From: VRUE01 sp963704545
GTDB taxonomy: Bacteria > Actinomycetota > Thermoleophilia > Solirubrobacterales > 70-9
DNA length: 64,000 bases
Assembly (NCBI GenBank): GCA_963704545.1
Contig: OY969915.1
Span: 868,001 to 932,000, forward strand
Direction: 5' to 3'
The stretch's first letter is position 1; every line of letters starts with the position of its first letter. Both the position numbers and the translations under genes were made by a program. Positions 37,579 to 45,586 of this stretch are shown here, piece after piece. A model generated the notes under the pieces. That model did no database searches, was not told the DNA's origin, and worked only from the letters and a program-made list of their open reading frames with translations.

Positions 37579-38085
37579 ATGGACCGGAGCGAGATCATCG
37601 ACGCGCTCACCGCGTTGGCCGGCGAGCTCGAGCGCCGCGGTGTCGTCGCCGAGATGTACGTGGTCGGCGGCGCGGCGATCGCCCTCGCCTTCGACGAGCG
37701 AAGGGCGACCCGCGACATCGATGCCGTATTCGAGCCGAAGGACGTCGTCTACGAGGCGGCCGCGGTCGTAGCCGAGCGGCTGAGCCTGCCAGGGGGCTGG
37801 CTCAACGACGCCGTCAAGGGCTTTCTGGAAGGGGATGACCCTGCCGCGACGGCCGTGCTCGACCTGCCTGGGCTGCGCTGCCTCGCGGCCTCCCCGGAGA
37901 CGCTGCTCGCGCTGAAGGTCCTCGCTCACCGCGTCGGCGAGGACGAGGCGGACCTGCGCCTTTTGGCCGGCGAGTTGGGTCTGGAAGCTGCCGACGAGGT
38001 GCTCGCGACCGCCGAGCGGACCTATGGCGAGAGGCTCGACCCCGCCGCCCGTTTCTTCGTCGAACAGGTCTTCAGCTCCGAATAG
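37579..38085 (+). CDS. DUF6036-like / AbiEii-type nucleotidyltransferase
   Basis: A 168-residue protein with a nucleotidyltransferase core: MYVVGGAAIALAFDERRATRDIDAVF gives the GG...xD-x-D pattern of the fold (Gly-Gly around residue 28, Asp pair around 46-48). It is followed by a helical segment with LPGLRCLAASPETLLALKVLAHR, typical of DUF6036/AbiEii proteins in which this Lys-containing helix is conserved. These proteins are thought to act as toxins by modifying tRNA or proteins. It is coupled to the upstream hypothetical gene with a 3-nt gap and is followed 23 bp later by an unrelated secreted protein gene. Confidence 0.8.
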   Translation: MDRSEIIDALTALAGELERRGVVAEMYVVGGAAIALAFDERRATRDIDAVFEPKDVVYEAAAVVAERLSLPGGWLNDAVKGFLEGDDPAATAVLDLPGLRCLAASPETLLALKVLAHRVGEDEADLRLLAGELGLEAADEVLATAERTYGERLDPAARFFVEQVFSSE

Positions 38086-38108
38086 CTCTCGCTCGGTTTG
38101 GAGACGTT

Positions 38109-40262
38109 GTGAGTCCTTTGCATCTCATGCACAATAACCCTGGGATGAGGCGCCGACTTGCTTTTCTCGTGCTGCTTGCTGCGCTCTGCGCGACGGCTCA
38201 GATCGGCTCGCCTGCTCAGGCTGCCGAAGGGTTCGCGCTGACGCTTGCCATGGACGGCACGGGCTCGGGCACCGTCGAGTGCGAGGTCGACGAAGGGCCA
38301 GCTGAACTCTGCGCGGCCCAATACCCCGAAGGCACCGACCTGGTCCTGGTCCCCACCCCGGATCCGGACTCCGAATTCACCGAATTCACCGGCGACTGCG
38401 GCCCCGGCGACTGCGAACTGACGATGACCGAGGCCAGGTCGGTCACCGCGACCTTCGACCTCCTCCCCCAATTCGCGCTCACGCTCAAAACCAGCGGCAA
38501 CGGCTCGGGCACCGTCAAATGCGTGGTGGGAATGGGGCCGGCCGAAACCTGCAAGGCGACCTATCCCGAAGGCACCGAACTGACCCTGGTGCCCGAAGCC
38601 GCCCCCAACTCCGAATTCATCCGCTTCGCCGGCGACTGCGAAGAAGAAACGTGCGAGCTGACGATGGACGAGGCCCACAGCGTCACGACCGTCTTCAGCC
38701 TCATTCCGATGCCCCCGGAATACGCCTTCACGCTGAAACTCAAAGGCACCGGCTCCGGCACGGTCCTCTGCGAGGCGCAGGAAGGGCCCGAACCCTGCAA
38801 GGCCAAATACCCCGAGGAAACCGAACTGCTCCTGCATCCCAGCGCCGCCTCCGGCTCCGAATTCGCCGGATTCTCGGGCGCCTGCAGCGGCTTCACCTGT
38901 GAAGTCACGATGGACGCCGCCAAGACCGTCACCGCGACCTTCAACCTGATCCCGCGCACCCTGTCGGTGACCAAAGCCGGCACGGGCGCCGGTACCGTCC
39001 AGTGCAAATTCAACGGCGGCTCCGCCGGGGCCTGTGCCAGCCCCCAGCCAAACGGCACCACGGTCGAAATCATCGCCACCGCCAACGCCGGCTCGACCTT
39101 CGTGGGCTTCAGCGGCGGAACCGGCTCCGCGTCCAGCTGCTCGACCTCTCCATGCAGCTTCACGATCACCGCGAACAGCTCGGTGACGGCGACGTTCAAC
39201 CTCAAACCCACCGAATTCTCCCTGACCGTCAACGAAGCCGGAACCGGCTCGGGCACCGTCAAATGCAAAGTGGGGGCCGGGTCGCCTGAAACCTGCGCGA
39301 CCGAATATCCCGAAGGGACCGCCTTGACGCTGATCGCCGAAGCCAGCGCCGGATCTGAGTTCGCCGGCTTCTCCGGGGCCTGCACGGGCTCGAGCTGCGC
39401 CTTGGCGATGAACGCCGCCCTGACCGTCACCGCGACCTTCGACCTGATCCCGCCCGAATTCGAGTACCCGCTCACGGTCGAGCGCATCGGCACCGGTTCG
39501 GGCACCGTGAGCAGCGACCCGGCCGGGATCGATTGCGGGTCGGACTGCTCGGAGCCGTTCCTTGAAGGGACCAAAGTCACGCTCACGGCCGCGCCCGCGC
39601 CGGGCTCGGCCTTCGACCACTGGACCGGCGGGGGCTGCACCGGGTCCGGCGCCTGCACGACGACGATGAGCACCTCCCGCATCGCCAAGGCGGTCTTCAC
39701 CGCGGTCGGCCAGCGCACGCTCACGGTCTCGAGGGCGGGCACGGGCAGGGGCACCGTGACCAGCTCACCGGCCGGGATCGATTGCGGTCAGGCCTGCGAG
39801 GCGGGCTTCGGGGTCGGCACCAAGGTCACCCTGACCGTCATCGCCGCGGCCGGCTCCAGGTTCGCCGGCTTCTCGGGCGCCTGCACCGGCACCGGCAGTT
39901 GCCGCGTGACCATGGACGAGGCCCGCGACGTCACCGCGACCTTCGAGAAGATCGCGAACGGTTGGGTGCGTGCCGCGGCCAGGGCAAAGGTCAAAGCCGG
40001 CAAGGCCCTGCTGGGGATCTCCTGCGCCGGCGAGGGGGCCTGCAAGGGCAAGCTGAAGCTCCTCGCCAGGGTTGGGCCGGGGGGGAAGCGGGTGACGATC
40101 GGCACGACGTCCTTCAGCGTCGCCCCGAAGGCGTCGAGGACACTTCGAATCGGTCTCACTCGCAGGGCGAAGAAGAGGCTGAGCCGCAGCGAGACGGGGC
40201 TGGCGGCGAGGGTCTCGGGAACAGGCGTCGAGAGGCGCCAGGTGCGCCTGAAGAAGGCATGA
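38109..40262 (+). CDS. Secreted protein with seven divergent InlB B-repeats
   Basis: A 717-residue exported protein. GTG 38109 has GGAG upstream; the internal ATG 38145 has no ribosome-binding site although the signal peptide proper begins there and ends at AQAAE. Seven repeats of about 78 residues follow. The first three and the fifth form a subtype in which GTGSGTVxC...C replaces GTVTSSPAGIDCG..C (for example GTVKCVVGMGPAETC). The last two are the ordinary subtype. A C-terminal domain of about 90 residues (KVKAGKALLGISCAGEGACKG...SRTLRIGLTRRAKKRL) resembles the Ig-like ends of other Thermoleophilia surface proteins. Probable surface adhesin or wall-associated protein. Confidence 0.8.
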   Translation: MSPLHLMHNNPGMRRRLAFLVLLAALCATAQIGSPAQAAEGFALTLAMDGTGSGTVECEVDEGPAELCAAQYPEGTDLVLVPTPDPDSEFTEFTGDCGPGDCELTMTEARSVTATFDLLPQFALTLKTSGNGSGTVKCVVGMGPAETCKATYPEGTELTLVPEAAPNSEFIRFAGDCEEETCELTMDEAHSVTTVFSLIPMPPEYAFTLKLKGTGSGTVLCEAQEGPEPCKAKYPEETELLLHPSAASGSEFAGFSGACSGFTCEVTMDAAKTVTATFNLIPRTLSVTKAGTGAGTVQCKFNGGSAGACASPQPNGTTVEIIATANAGSTFVGFSGGTGSASSCSTSPCSFTITANSSVTATFNLKPTEFSLTVNEAGTGSGTVKCKVGAGSPETCATEYPEGTALTLIAEASAGSEFAGFSGACTGSSCALAMNAALTVTATFDLIPPEFEYPLTVERIGTGSGTVSSDPAGIDCGSDCSEPFLEGTKVTLTAAPAPGSAFDHWTGGGCTGSGACTTTMSTSRIAKAVFTAVGQRTLTVSRAGTGRGTVTSSPAGIDCGQACEAGFGVGTKVTLTVIAAAGSRFAGFSGACTGTGSCRVTMDEARDVTATFEKIANGWVRAAARAKVKAGKALLGISCAGEGACKGKLKLLARVGPGGKRVTIGTTSFSVAPKASRTLRIGLTRRAKKRLSRSETGLAARVSGTGVERRQVRLKKA

Positions 40263-40345
40263 CAACTATTCCTGATGGTGCTGAAATGCCCATTCCAGAG
40301 CCCTCTGTGTCTGCCGCAATCGGACATAAAGACGAGCTCTTATCC

Positions 40346-40374
40346 TTGACACCACGTTGAGTTTCTGGTCTACT
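40346..40374 (+). promoter_or_regulatory. Candidate promoter of the polysaccharide operon
   Basis: TTGACA, 17 nt, TCTACT lies about 145 bp before the epimerase start. The segment TCTACTG also forms the -10 area of the promoter at 12293-12321. The rest of the 255-bp intergenic shows nothing else I can support. Confidence 0.5.
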
Positions 40375-40517
40375 GCATCGCGAGTCGTTTCGCCTCTTGC
40401 GTGAGATGGCTCACATGGGAAACAGGGAAGTTCACGGGGAGTTCACGGGAAAAAGCCTCACGGCTAACCGCCAGTTTGGTGGTCGGCAGGGTGATGACGA
40501 ATATGGGAGATGCCTAG

Positions 40518-41564
40518 GTGCGATACCTGATCACAGGGGGGGCAGGATTCGTCGGCTCTCACCTGACAGACGCCCTGGTTGCGCGGGGGGACGAAGTGCT
40601 CATCCTCGACGACCTCAGCACCGGCAGTGCCGAGAACGTCGCCGACGCGGTCGCCACCGGCCAGGCCCAACTGGTCGAAGGGTCGGTCTGCGACGTCGAG
40701 ATGGTCGACGAGTGCATGGAGTGGGCCGACGCCTGCTTCCACCTCGCCTCGGCGGTCGGGGTGAAGCTGATCGTCCAGCGCTCGGTCGACTCGCTGGGCC
40801 GCAGCGTGCGCGGCGCCCAGGTCATCACCGAGGGCGCCCACCGGCTCGGCCGGCGCCTCCTCTTCGCCTCCACTTCGGAGATCTACGGCAAGAACGGCAG
40901 CTCCGGTCTGACCGAGCACTCCGACCGCGTGCTGGGCCCGCCCTCGATCGCGCGCTGGTCCTACTCGACCGGCAAGGCCTTCGGCGAGGCGATCGTCCTC
41001 GGCTACCACCGGGAGCGCGAAGCGGACACGGTCGTTGCCCGCCTCTTCAACACCGTGGGCCCGCGGCAGACCGGCGCCTACGGGATGGTGCTGCCGCGCT
41101 TCGTCGTGCAGGCCCTCGAAGGGCAGGACCTGACCGTCTACGGCGACGGCAGCCAGTCTCGCTGCTTCTCGCACGTCTACGACACGACCCGGGCCCTGGT
41201 CATGCTGATGGACGAGGAGGGCGCGCGAGGCACGGCGTTCAACGTCGGGCGCTCGTCTGAGATCACGATCCTCGAACTGGCCGAAGCCGTGATCGAGCGG
41301 ACCGGTTCGGACTCGGGCATCCGGATGGTCCCCTACGAGGAGGCCTACGGCGAGGGCTTCGAGGAGCTCGGCCGGCGCTGCCCCGACACCACGGCGCTGG
41401 AGCAGATGACCGGCTGGCGCTCGACCCGCGGTGTGGAGGAGGCGATCGACGACGTCGCTGCCTTCGAGCGCCAGCGCGCGGCCGCGAACGCCCTGCCCAC
41501 CGCCGACGGCGAGATCGTCGAATTCAGCGAGGGCACGGCAGCCGATCCCCTGGTAGACGCTTAG
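40518..41564 (+). CDS. NAD-dependent sugar epimerase/dehydratase (extended SDR)
   Basis: A 348-residue cytoplasmic enzyme. The Rossmann motif is ITGGAGFVGSHL, followed by the acidic ILDDLSTG that binds the NAD ribose. The catalytic Tyr-Lys pair is in YSTGK with the upstream Ser in ASTSEIYGKN. It fits the UDP-glucose 4-epimerase / UDP-glucuronate decarboxylase / dTDP-glucose dehydratase group; the exact substrate cannot be told. GTG 40518 has GGAGATG upstream. It is the first gene of a plus-strand trio with a 3-nt gap to the next, and probably supplies a nucleotide sugar for the glycan made by the locus. Confidence 0.87.
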   Translation: MRYLITGGAGFVGSHLTDALVARGDEVLILDDLSTGSAENVADAVATGQAQLVEGSVCDVEMVDECMEWADACFHLASAVGVKLIVQRSVDSLGRSVRGAQVITEGAHRLGRRLLFASTSEIYGKNGSSGLTEHSDRVLGPPSIARWSYSTGKAFGEAIVLGYHREREADTVVARLFNTVGPRQTGAYGMVLPRFVVQALEGQDLTVYGDGSQSRCFSHVYDTTRALVMLMDEEGARGTAFNVGRSSEITILELAEAVIERTGSDSGIRMVPYEEAYGEGFEELGRRCPDTTALEQMTGWRSTRGVEEAIDDVAAFERQRAAANALPTADGEIVEFSEGTAADPLVDA

Positions 41565-41567
41565 GCG

Positions 41568-42596
41568 GTGTTCGGGAGCATGGGCCCCGAGCTCGCTTTT
41601 CTCGCGGCCATCGCCGCCACCCTGCTGCTGACTCCGCTGGCGATCCGGCTTGCCCGGCGCACCGGCTTCTACGACCATCCGGTCGGCTACAAGGGTCACG
41701 GCAGCCCGACTCCCTACCTCGGAGGCACCGCCGTGATCGGCGGCCTGCTCGTCGCCAGCGCGCTCTTCGGCAGCGGCTCGAGCGCCTTCGTCCCGATCGC
41801 GGTCGGCGCCGTCGTCCTCCTCGGGGTGGGGACGATCGACGACCGCTACGGACTGGGGCCGCTGACGCGGCTCGCGATCGAGGTCGCGGCGGCGGGCGTC
41901 CTCTTCGCCGGGGGGATCGGATGGGACCTCTTCGCCAGCGACGTGCTCAACCTGGGGCTGACGGTCGTCTTCGTCACCGGCGTCGTCAACGCCTTCAACC
42001 TGATGGACAACATGGACGGCGCCACCGGCACGGTCGCCGCCGTGTCCGGGGCGACACTCGGGGTGCTCGCCCTCGCTCAGGGAAGCCCCGAGCTGGCAGC
42101 GATCGCGCTAGCCCTCTCGGGCGCCTGCCTCGGCTTCCTGCCCTTCAACCTCGCCTCGCCGTCGCGCATCTTTCTCGGCGACGGCGGCAGCATGCCGATC
42201 GGCTTCGTCGTCGCGGGGGCGATCATGGCGGTCCCCGGGACCGGGGACCTCGGCTGGGCCTTCGTCCCGGTCGCGGTGGTGCTGGTCGGGCTGCCGGCCC
42301 TGGACACTGCCCTGGTCGTCGTCTCGCGGCTGCGGCGGGGCGCCGGCGTCTTCGTCGGCGGTCGCGATCACCTGACCCACAGGCTGCGCGCGAAGCTGGG
42401 CTCGGCCCGCCGCGTGGCCCTCGTCCTGGCGGCCTCCCAGGCGGTCCTCACCGGCACCGGTGCCGTCCTCGCCGGGAGCGACAAGTCGGTTGCGGCCTTC
42501 GCCGCGACCGTCCTCATCCTCGTCGGCGTCGCCGTGGTGGCGCTGCTGGAGTCGCCGGACTGGGCTCCCGCCCCCACGACCGAGTGGTCTGCCTGA
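41568..42596 (+). CDS. Polyprenyl-phosphate glycosyl-1-phosphate transferase (WecA/TagO/MraY family)
   Basis: A 342-residue polytopic membrane enzyme with about ten hydrophobic segments. Family landmarks are HGSPTPYLGG in the first cytoplasmic loop, GTIDDRYGL with the Asp pair (expected to bind magnesium and phosphate), FNLMDNMDG, FLGDGGSMPIGF, and a His-containing loop near RDHLTHRL. It would transfer a HexNAc-1-phosphate from UDP-sugar to undecaprenyl or decaprenyl phosphate, the first membrane step in glycan assembly. GTG 41568 is three bases after the epimerase stop; an ATG four codons on is an alternative. Confidence 0.9.
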   Translation: MFGSMGPELAFLAAIAATLLLTPLAIRLARRTGFYDHPVGYKGHGSPTPYLGGTAVIGGLLVASALFGSGSSAFVPIAVGAVVLLGVGTIDDRYGLGPLTRLAIEVAAAGVLFAGGIGWDLFASDVLNLGLTVVFVTGVVNAFNLMDNMDGATGTVAAVSGATLGVLALAQGSPELAAIALALSGACLGFLPFNLASPSRIFLGDGGSMPIGFVVAGAIMAVPGTGDLGWAFVPVAVVLVGLPALDTALVVVSRLRRGAGVFVGGRDHLTHRLRAKLGSARRVALVLAASQAVLTGTGAVLAGSDKSVAAFAATVLILVGVAVVALLESPDWAPAPTTEWSA

Positions 42597-42629
42597 CGCA
42601 TAGATCAACCATCTAGCCTGCGTCGGCAC

Positions 42630-43829
42630 GTGACTACCGCCGATTCGGAGAACGGGGAGCGCCTGCGCGTCCTGCAGGTCATCGGCCGCCTCAACATGGG
42701 GGGCCCGGCTCACATCGCCGCCCTGCTCAGCGGCAGGCGGTTCGACCCTACCCGCTACGAGACCCTGCTCGTCCACGGCAGCCTCGCCCCGGGTGAGGAG
42801 TCGCTCGCCGGGCTGGCCGAGGAGGAGGGCGCGACGATGCACCACCTCCCCGAGCTGCAGCAGCCGGTGCAGCCGCTGCGCGACGCGCAGGCGCTGGCGA
42901 AGCTGGTCCGCCTGGTGCGGGGCTTCAGGCCACACGTCGTCCACACTCACACAGCGAAGGCGGGCTTCCTCGGGCGCCAGGCGGCCCTCGCCGTACGCCC
43001 CCGCCCGGCGGTGGTCCACACCTACCACGGCCACGTCCTCGAGGGCTACTTCGGCGCCCCCAAGTCGCGGCTCTACCTCGAGATGGAGCGCGCTCTCGCG
43101 CGGGTCAGCGACTGCCTGATCGGGGTCAGCCAGGCGACGGTCGACGATCTCGTCCGCCTCGGTGTCGCGCCGCCTTCGAAGTTCCGGGTCCTGCCCCTCG
43201 GGCTCGACCTCGATCGCCTGGCCGAGCTCCCGGGCGAGCTGCGGGCCGCCTCGCGCGCGGAGCTGGGCATCGGCGAGGGCGAGATCCTCCTCGTCTTCGT
43301 CGGCCGCATCGTCCCGATCAAGCGCCTGGACCTGCTCCTGAGGGCACTGGCGCGAGCCAGGGAGGCCGATCCACGCCTGCGGCTGGCGATCGTCGGCGAC
43401 GGCGAGGAACGCCTGCAGCTGGAGCGTCAGGCGGCCGAGCTCGGCATCGCCGCCGACGTGCTCTTCCTCGGCTACCGCCGCGAGCTGCGCCCGGTCTTCG
43501 CCGCCGCCGACCTGGCCGTCCTCTCCTCCGACAACGAGGGCACGCCCGTCTCCCTGATCGAAGCAGCAGCGGCGGGCCTGCCCGCGGTCGCGACCGACGT
43601 CGGCGGCGTACGCGAGGTCGTCGGCGAGGACACGGGGATCCTGACGCCACAGGGCGATGCCCCAGCGCTGGCGGCCGCCATCGTCGAGATGGCCGCCGAC
43701 CCCGCCCGCCGCGAGAGCTGCGGCCGAGCCGCCCGCCACAACGCAATCGACAGCTACGGCGCCGCCCGTCTACTCAGCGATGTAGACGCGCTCTACCACA
43801 AGCTCATCGCGGCGCGACACAAGCTTTAG
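42630..43829 (+). CDS. GT4-family glycosyltransferase
   Basis: A 399-residue GT-B glycosyltransferase. The N-terminal domain begins RVLQVIGRLNMGGPAHIAALL, followed by HVVHTHTAKAGFLGR and TYHGHVLEGYF. The C-terminal domain has LLVFVGRIVPIKRLDLLL, ADVLFLGYRRELRPVFAAAD and the donor-binding SSDNEGTPVSLIEAAAAGLP (the GT4 E-x7-E motif), then VATDVGGVREVV. It probably adds the second sugar to the lipid-linked acceptor made by the preceding enzyme. GTG start. It is convergent with the BY-kinase gene and ends 37 bp before a long hairpin. Confidence 0.9.
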   Translation: MTTADSENGERLRVLQVIGRLNMGGPAHIAALLSGRRFDPTRYETLLVHGSLAPGEESLAGLAEEEGATMHHLPELQQPVQPLRDAQALAKLVRLVRGFRPHVVHTHTAKAGFLGRQAALAVRPRPAVVHTYHGHVLEGYFGAPKSRLYLEMERALARVSDCLIGVSQATVDDLVRLGVAPPSKFRVLPLGLDLDRLAELPGELRAASRAELGIGEGEILLVFVGRIVPIKRLDLLLRALARAREADPRLRLAIVGDGEERLQLERQAAELGIAADVLFLGYRRELRPVFAAADLAVLSSDNEGTPVSLIEAAAAGLPAVATDVGGVREVVGEDTGILTPQGDAPALAAAIVEMAADPARRESCGRAARHNAIDSYGAARLLSDVDALYHKLIAARHKL

Positions 43830-43866
43830 AAGAAGGCCTCGGCCAGACCGGCAAGAGCAAGCGCAC

Positions 43867-43936
43867 AGGGCCATCGGGGGTCCCTCCTCCAGGAACTCCC
43901 GCGAAGCGGCCTGGAGGAGGGACCCCCGATGGCCCT
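43867..43936. repeat. Long hairpin element, family 1, copy a
   Basis: Perfect 27-bp inverted arms (43867-43893 and 43910-43936) flank the 16-nt loop AACTCCCGCGAAGCGG. It lies between the convergent GT4 and BY-kinase genes and probably acts as a bidirectional terminator. Related copies are at 47981-48048 (inverted) and 54278-54345. Confidence 0.85.
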
Positions 43937-43950
43937 CCGGCAGGTAGCTG

Positions 43951-45501
43951 CTACGAGTCGTCTGAGCCCGACCGGCGGGCGAGGCTGCGCAGGCGGCCAC
44001 CATTCTTCCCAGCCTCGGCCCTATCGCGGTCGCTCTGGGCGCCGTAGTAGCCGTAGTACCCGTAGTAGCCGTAGATCCCTCCGGCGTGGGCGCCGGTGAC
44101 GACGCTGCCCAGCACGGTCCCGCCGGCGGCGTCGATCACCTGCTTGGCGCGGCGCACCGCGTCCTTCGGCGTTTTGTTCAGGCGCGAGACGATCACGGTG
44201 CCCCCCACCTGGTTGAAGAGCGGGATCGCGTCGCTGACCGCGAGCAGCCCGGGGGTGTCGATCACCACCATGTCGACCTGCTCGGAGAGTTCGGCGAGCA
44301 GCGAGCGCATCCGTTGCGAGCCGAGCATCACGGCGGGGTTCGGAGGCGGTGCGGCTCCGGGCAGGACGCGCAGGCGCCCGGCACCCGCGTCGACGTTGAC
44401 GAGCGTCTCCTCCAGCGTCCTCTCGCCGACCAGTACCGAGTCGAGCCCGAACTCGACATCCTTGCCCAGCCGGGCCGCCACCTGGGGGCGTCGCAGGTCC
44501 CCGTCGACCAGGACGACGTCGCGTTCGTCGAGGGCGTAGGCGAGGGCGAGGTTGACGGCGACGGTCGTCTTGCCGTCCTGCTGGATCGGGCTGGCGACGA
44601 CCAGGGTCGAGAGCGAGCGGTCGACGTTGAAGTAGGTGAGGCTGGCGCGCAGCGTCTGGAAGGACTCGCGCACGTGCAGGCCCGGCGGGTGGCCGGGGAA
44701 GGCGTCGTCGGGGATCATCGCCAGCACGGGCGCGTCGAGCAGCTCCTCCATCTCGCCCGGTTCGCGGATGCGGCGATCGAGACGGTCGAGCAGCGGCGCC
44801 AGCGCGGCGGCGATCAGCAGCGAGAGGATCAGCGCGATCACCGTGTTGCGTTTCGGTCGCGGCGCGATCGGGGTTGCCGCGGGGGTCGCGATTTCGACGA
44901 TCGACGTCGTCCCGGACTGGGTCGCCCGCAGCCCCCGCAGTTCCTGCAGCTGGGCGGCGATCGCTTCTTCGAAGGACTCGTCCGTGCTGGACTTCAGCTG
45001 TGTCGTCAGCGTTGCGATCGAGCGGTCGATGTTGCGGATCGCGTTGGAGGTTCTGGTCTGGGCGACGGCCCGGGCGAAGGCGTTGGCGATGTCCGCGGCC
45101 ATCGCCGCGTTCGAGTCCTGGGCGGTGGTCGTGAGAAAGTTGCTGTCGGTTTCAGCCGGGTTGGTCGGAGCCACGGAGATGTGGGTCAGCAGCTCCTTCG
45201 CGGCCGAGGGGGGCAGTCCCAGGATGCGGGCCGCCCGGCGGCCCACCACGGTCGTTCCCATCAGCGTCTGCACTTCGTCGGTGTCGGACTTGGAGCTGAC
45301 GTTCGAGAACAGCGTCGACGCGCCGGCCGTTGGCTGCACGTTGATCGTCGCTTTGGACTGGTAGGTCTTCGGCAGCAGCGAGGAGCCCACGTAGACGGCG
45401 ACGGGGATGACGATCACGATCGCGAGCAGGAGCCACTTGCGGCGCCAGACCAGGCGCCCCCACTGACGGATGTCGAGTCCCTCCTGCCTCGGCTCAGTCA
45501 C
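43951..45501 (-). CDS. Wzz-type chain-length regulator fused to BY-kinase
   Basis: A 516-residue inner-membrane protein. An N-terminal Wzz domain has two membrane segments (WLLLAIVIVIPVAVYVGSSL and VIALILSLLIAAALAPLL) around a helical external part. The C-terminal tyrosine-kinase domain has a P-loop variant QQDGKTTVAVNLA, Walker A' VVLVDGDLRRP and Walker B MVVIDTPG. The tail is Tyr-rich (YGYYGYYGYYG), the expected autophosphorylation cluster. I place the start at GTG 45501 because a perfect TATAAT lies 10-15 bases before it. The frame is open to a GTG at 45579, which would lie upstream of that promoter. It would control polymer length and export. Confidence 0.87.
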   Translation of the reverse strand: MTEPRQEGLDIRQWGRLVWRRKWLLLAIVIVIPVAVYVGSSLLPKTYQSKATINVQPTAGASTLFSNVSSKSDTDEVQTLMGTTVVGRRAARILGLPPSAAKELLTHISVAPTNPAETDSNFLTTTAQDSNAAMAADIANAFARAVAQTRTSNAIRNIDRSIATLTTQLKSSTDESFEEAIAAQLQELRGLRATQSGTTSIVEIATPAATPIAPRPKRNTVIALILSLLIAAALAPLLDRLDRRIREPGEMEELLDAPVLAMIPDDAFPGHPPGLHVRESFQTLRASLTYFNVDRSLSTLVVASPIQQDGKTTVAVNLALAYALDERDVVLVDGDLRRPQVAARLGKDVEFGLDSVLVGERTLEETLVNVDAGAGRLRVLPGAAPPPNPAVMLGSQRMRSLLAELSEQVDMVVIDTPGLLAVSDAIPLFNQVGGTVIVSRLNKTPKDAVRRAKQVIDAAGGTVLGSVVTGAHAGGIYGYYGYYGYYGAQSDRDRAEAGKNGGRLRSLARRSGSDDS

Positions 45502-45510
45502 AAGCCCGAA

Positions 45511-45516
45511 ATTATA
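45511..45516 (-). promoter_or_regulatory. TATAAT -10 element of the BY-kinase gene
   Basis: A perfect TATAAT on the minus strand places transcription start at about 45504, so the message would be leaderless or nearly so at GTG 45501. No good -35 is visible. The divergent membrane-protein gene begins 70 bp away. Confidence 0.55.
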
Positions 45517-45586
45517 GGCGCCTAAGACACTCGGGTCTCTTTTTTCGCCGCCTGAACGCGCCCGCCCGGCTATCGTCACGTCCAGG

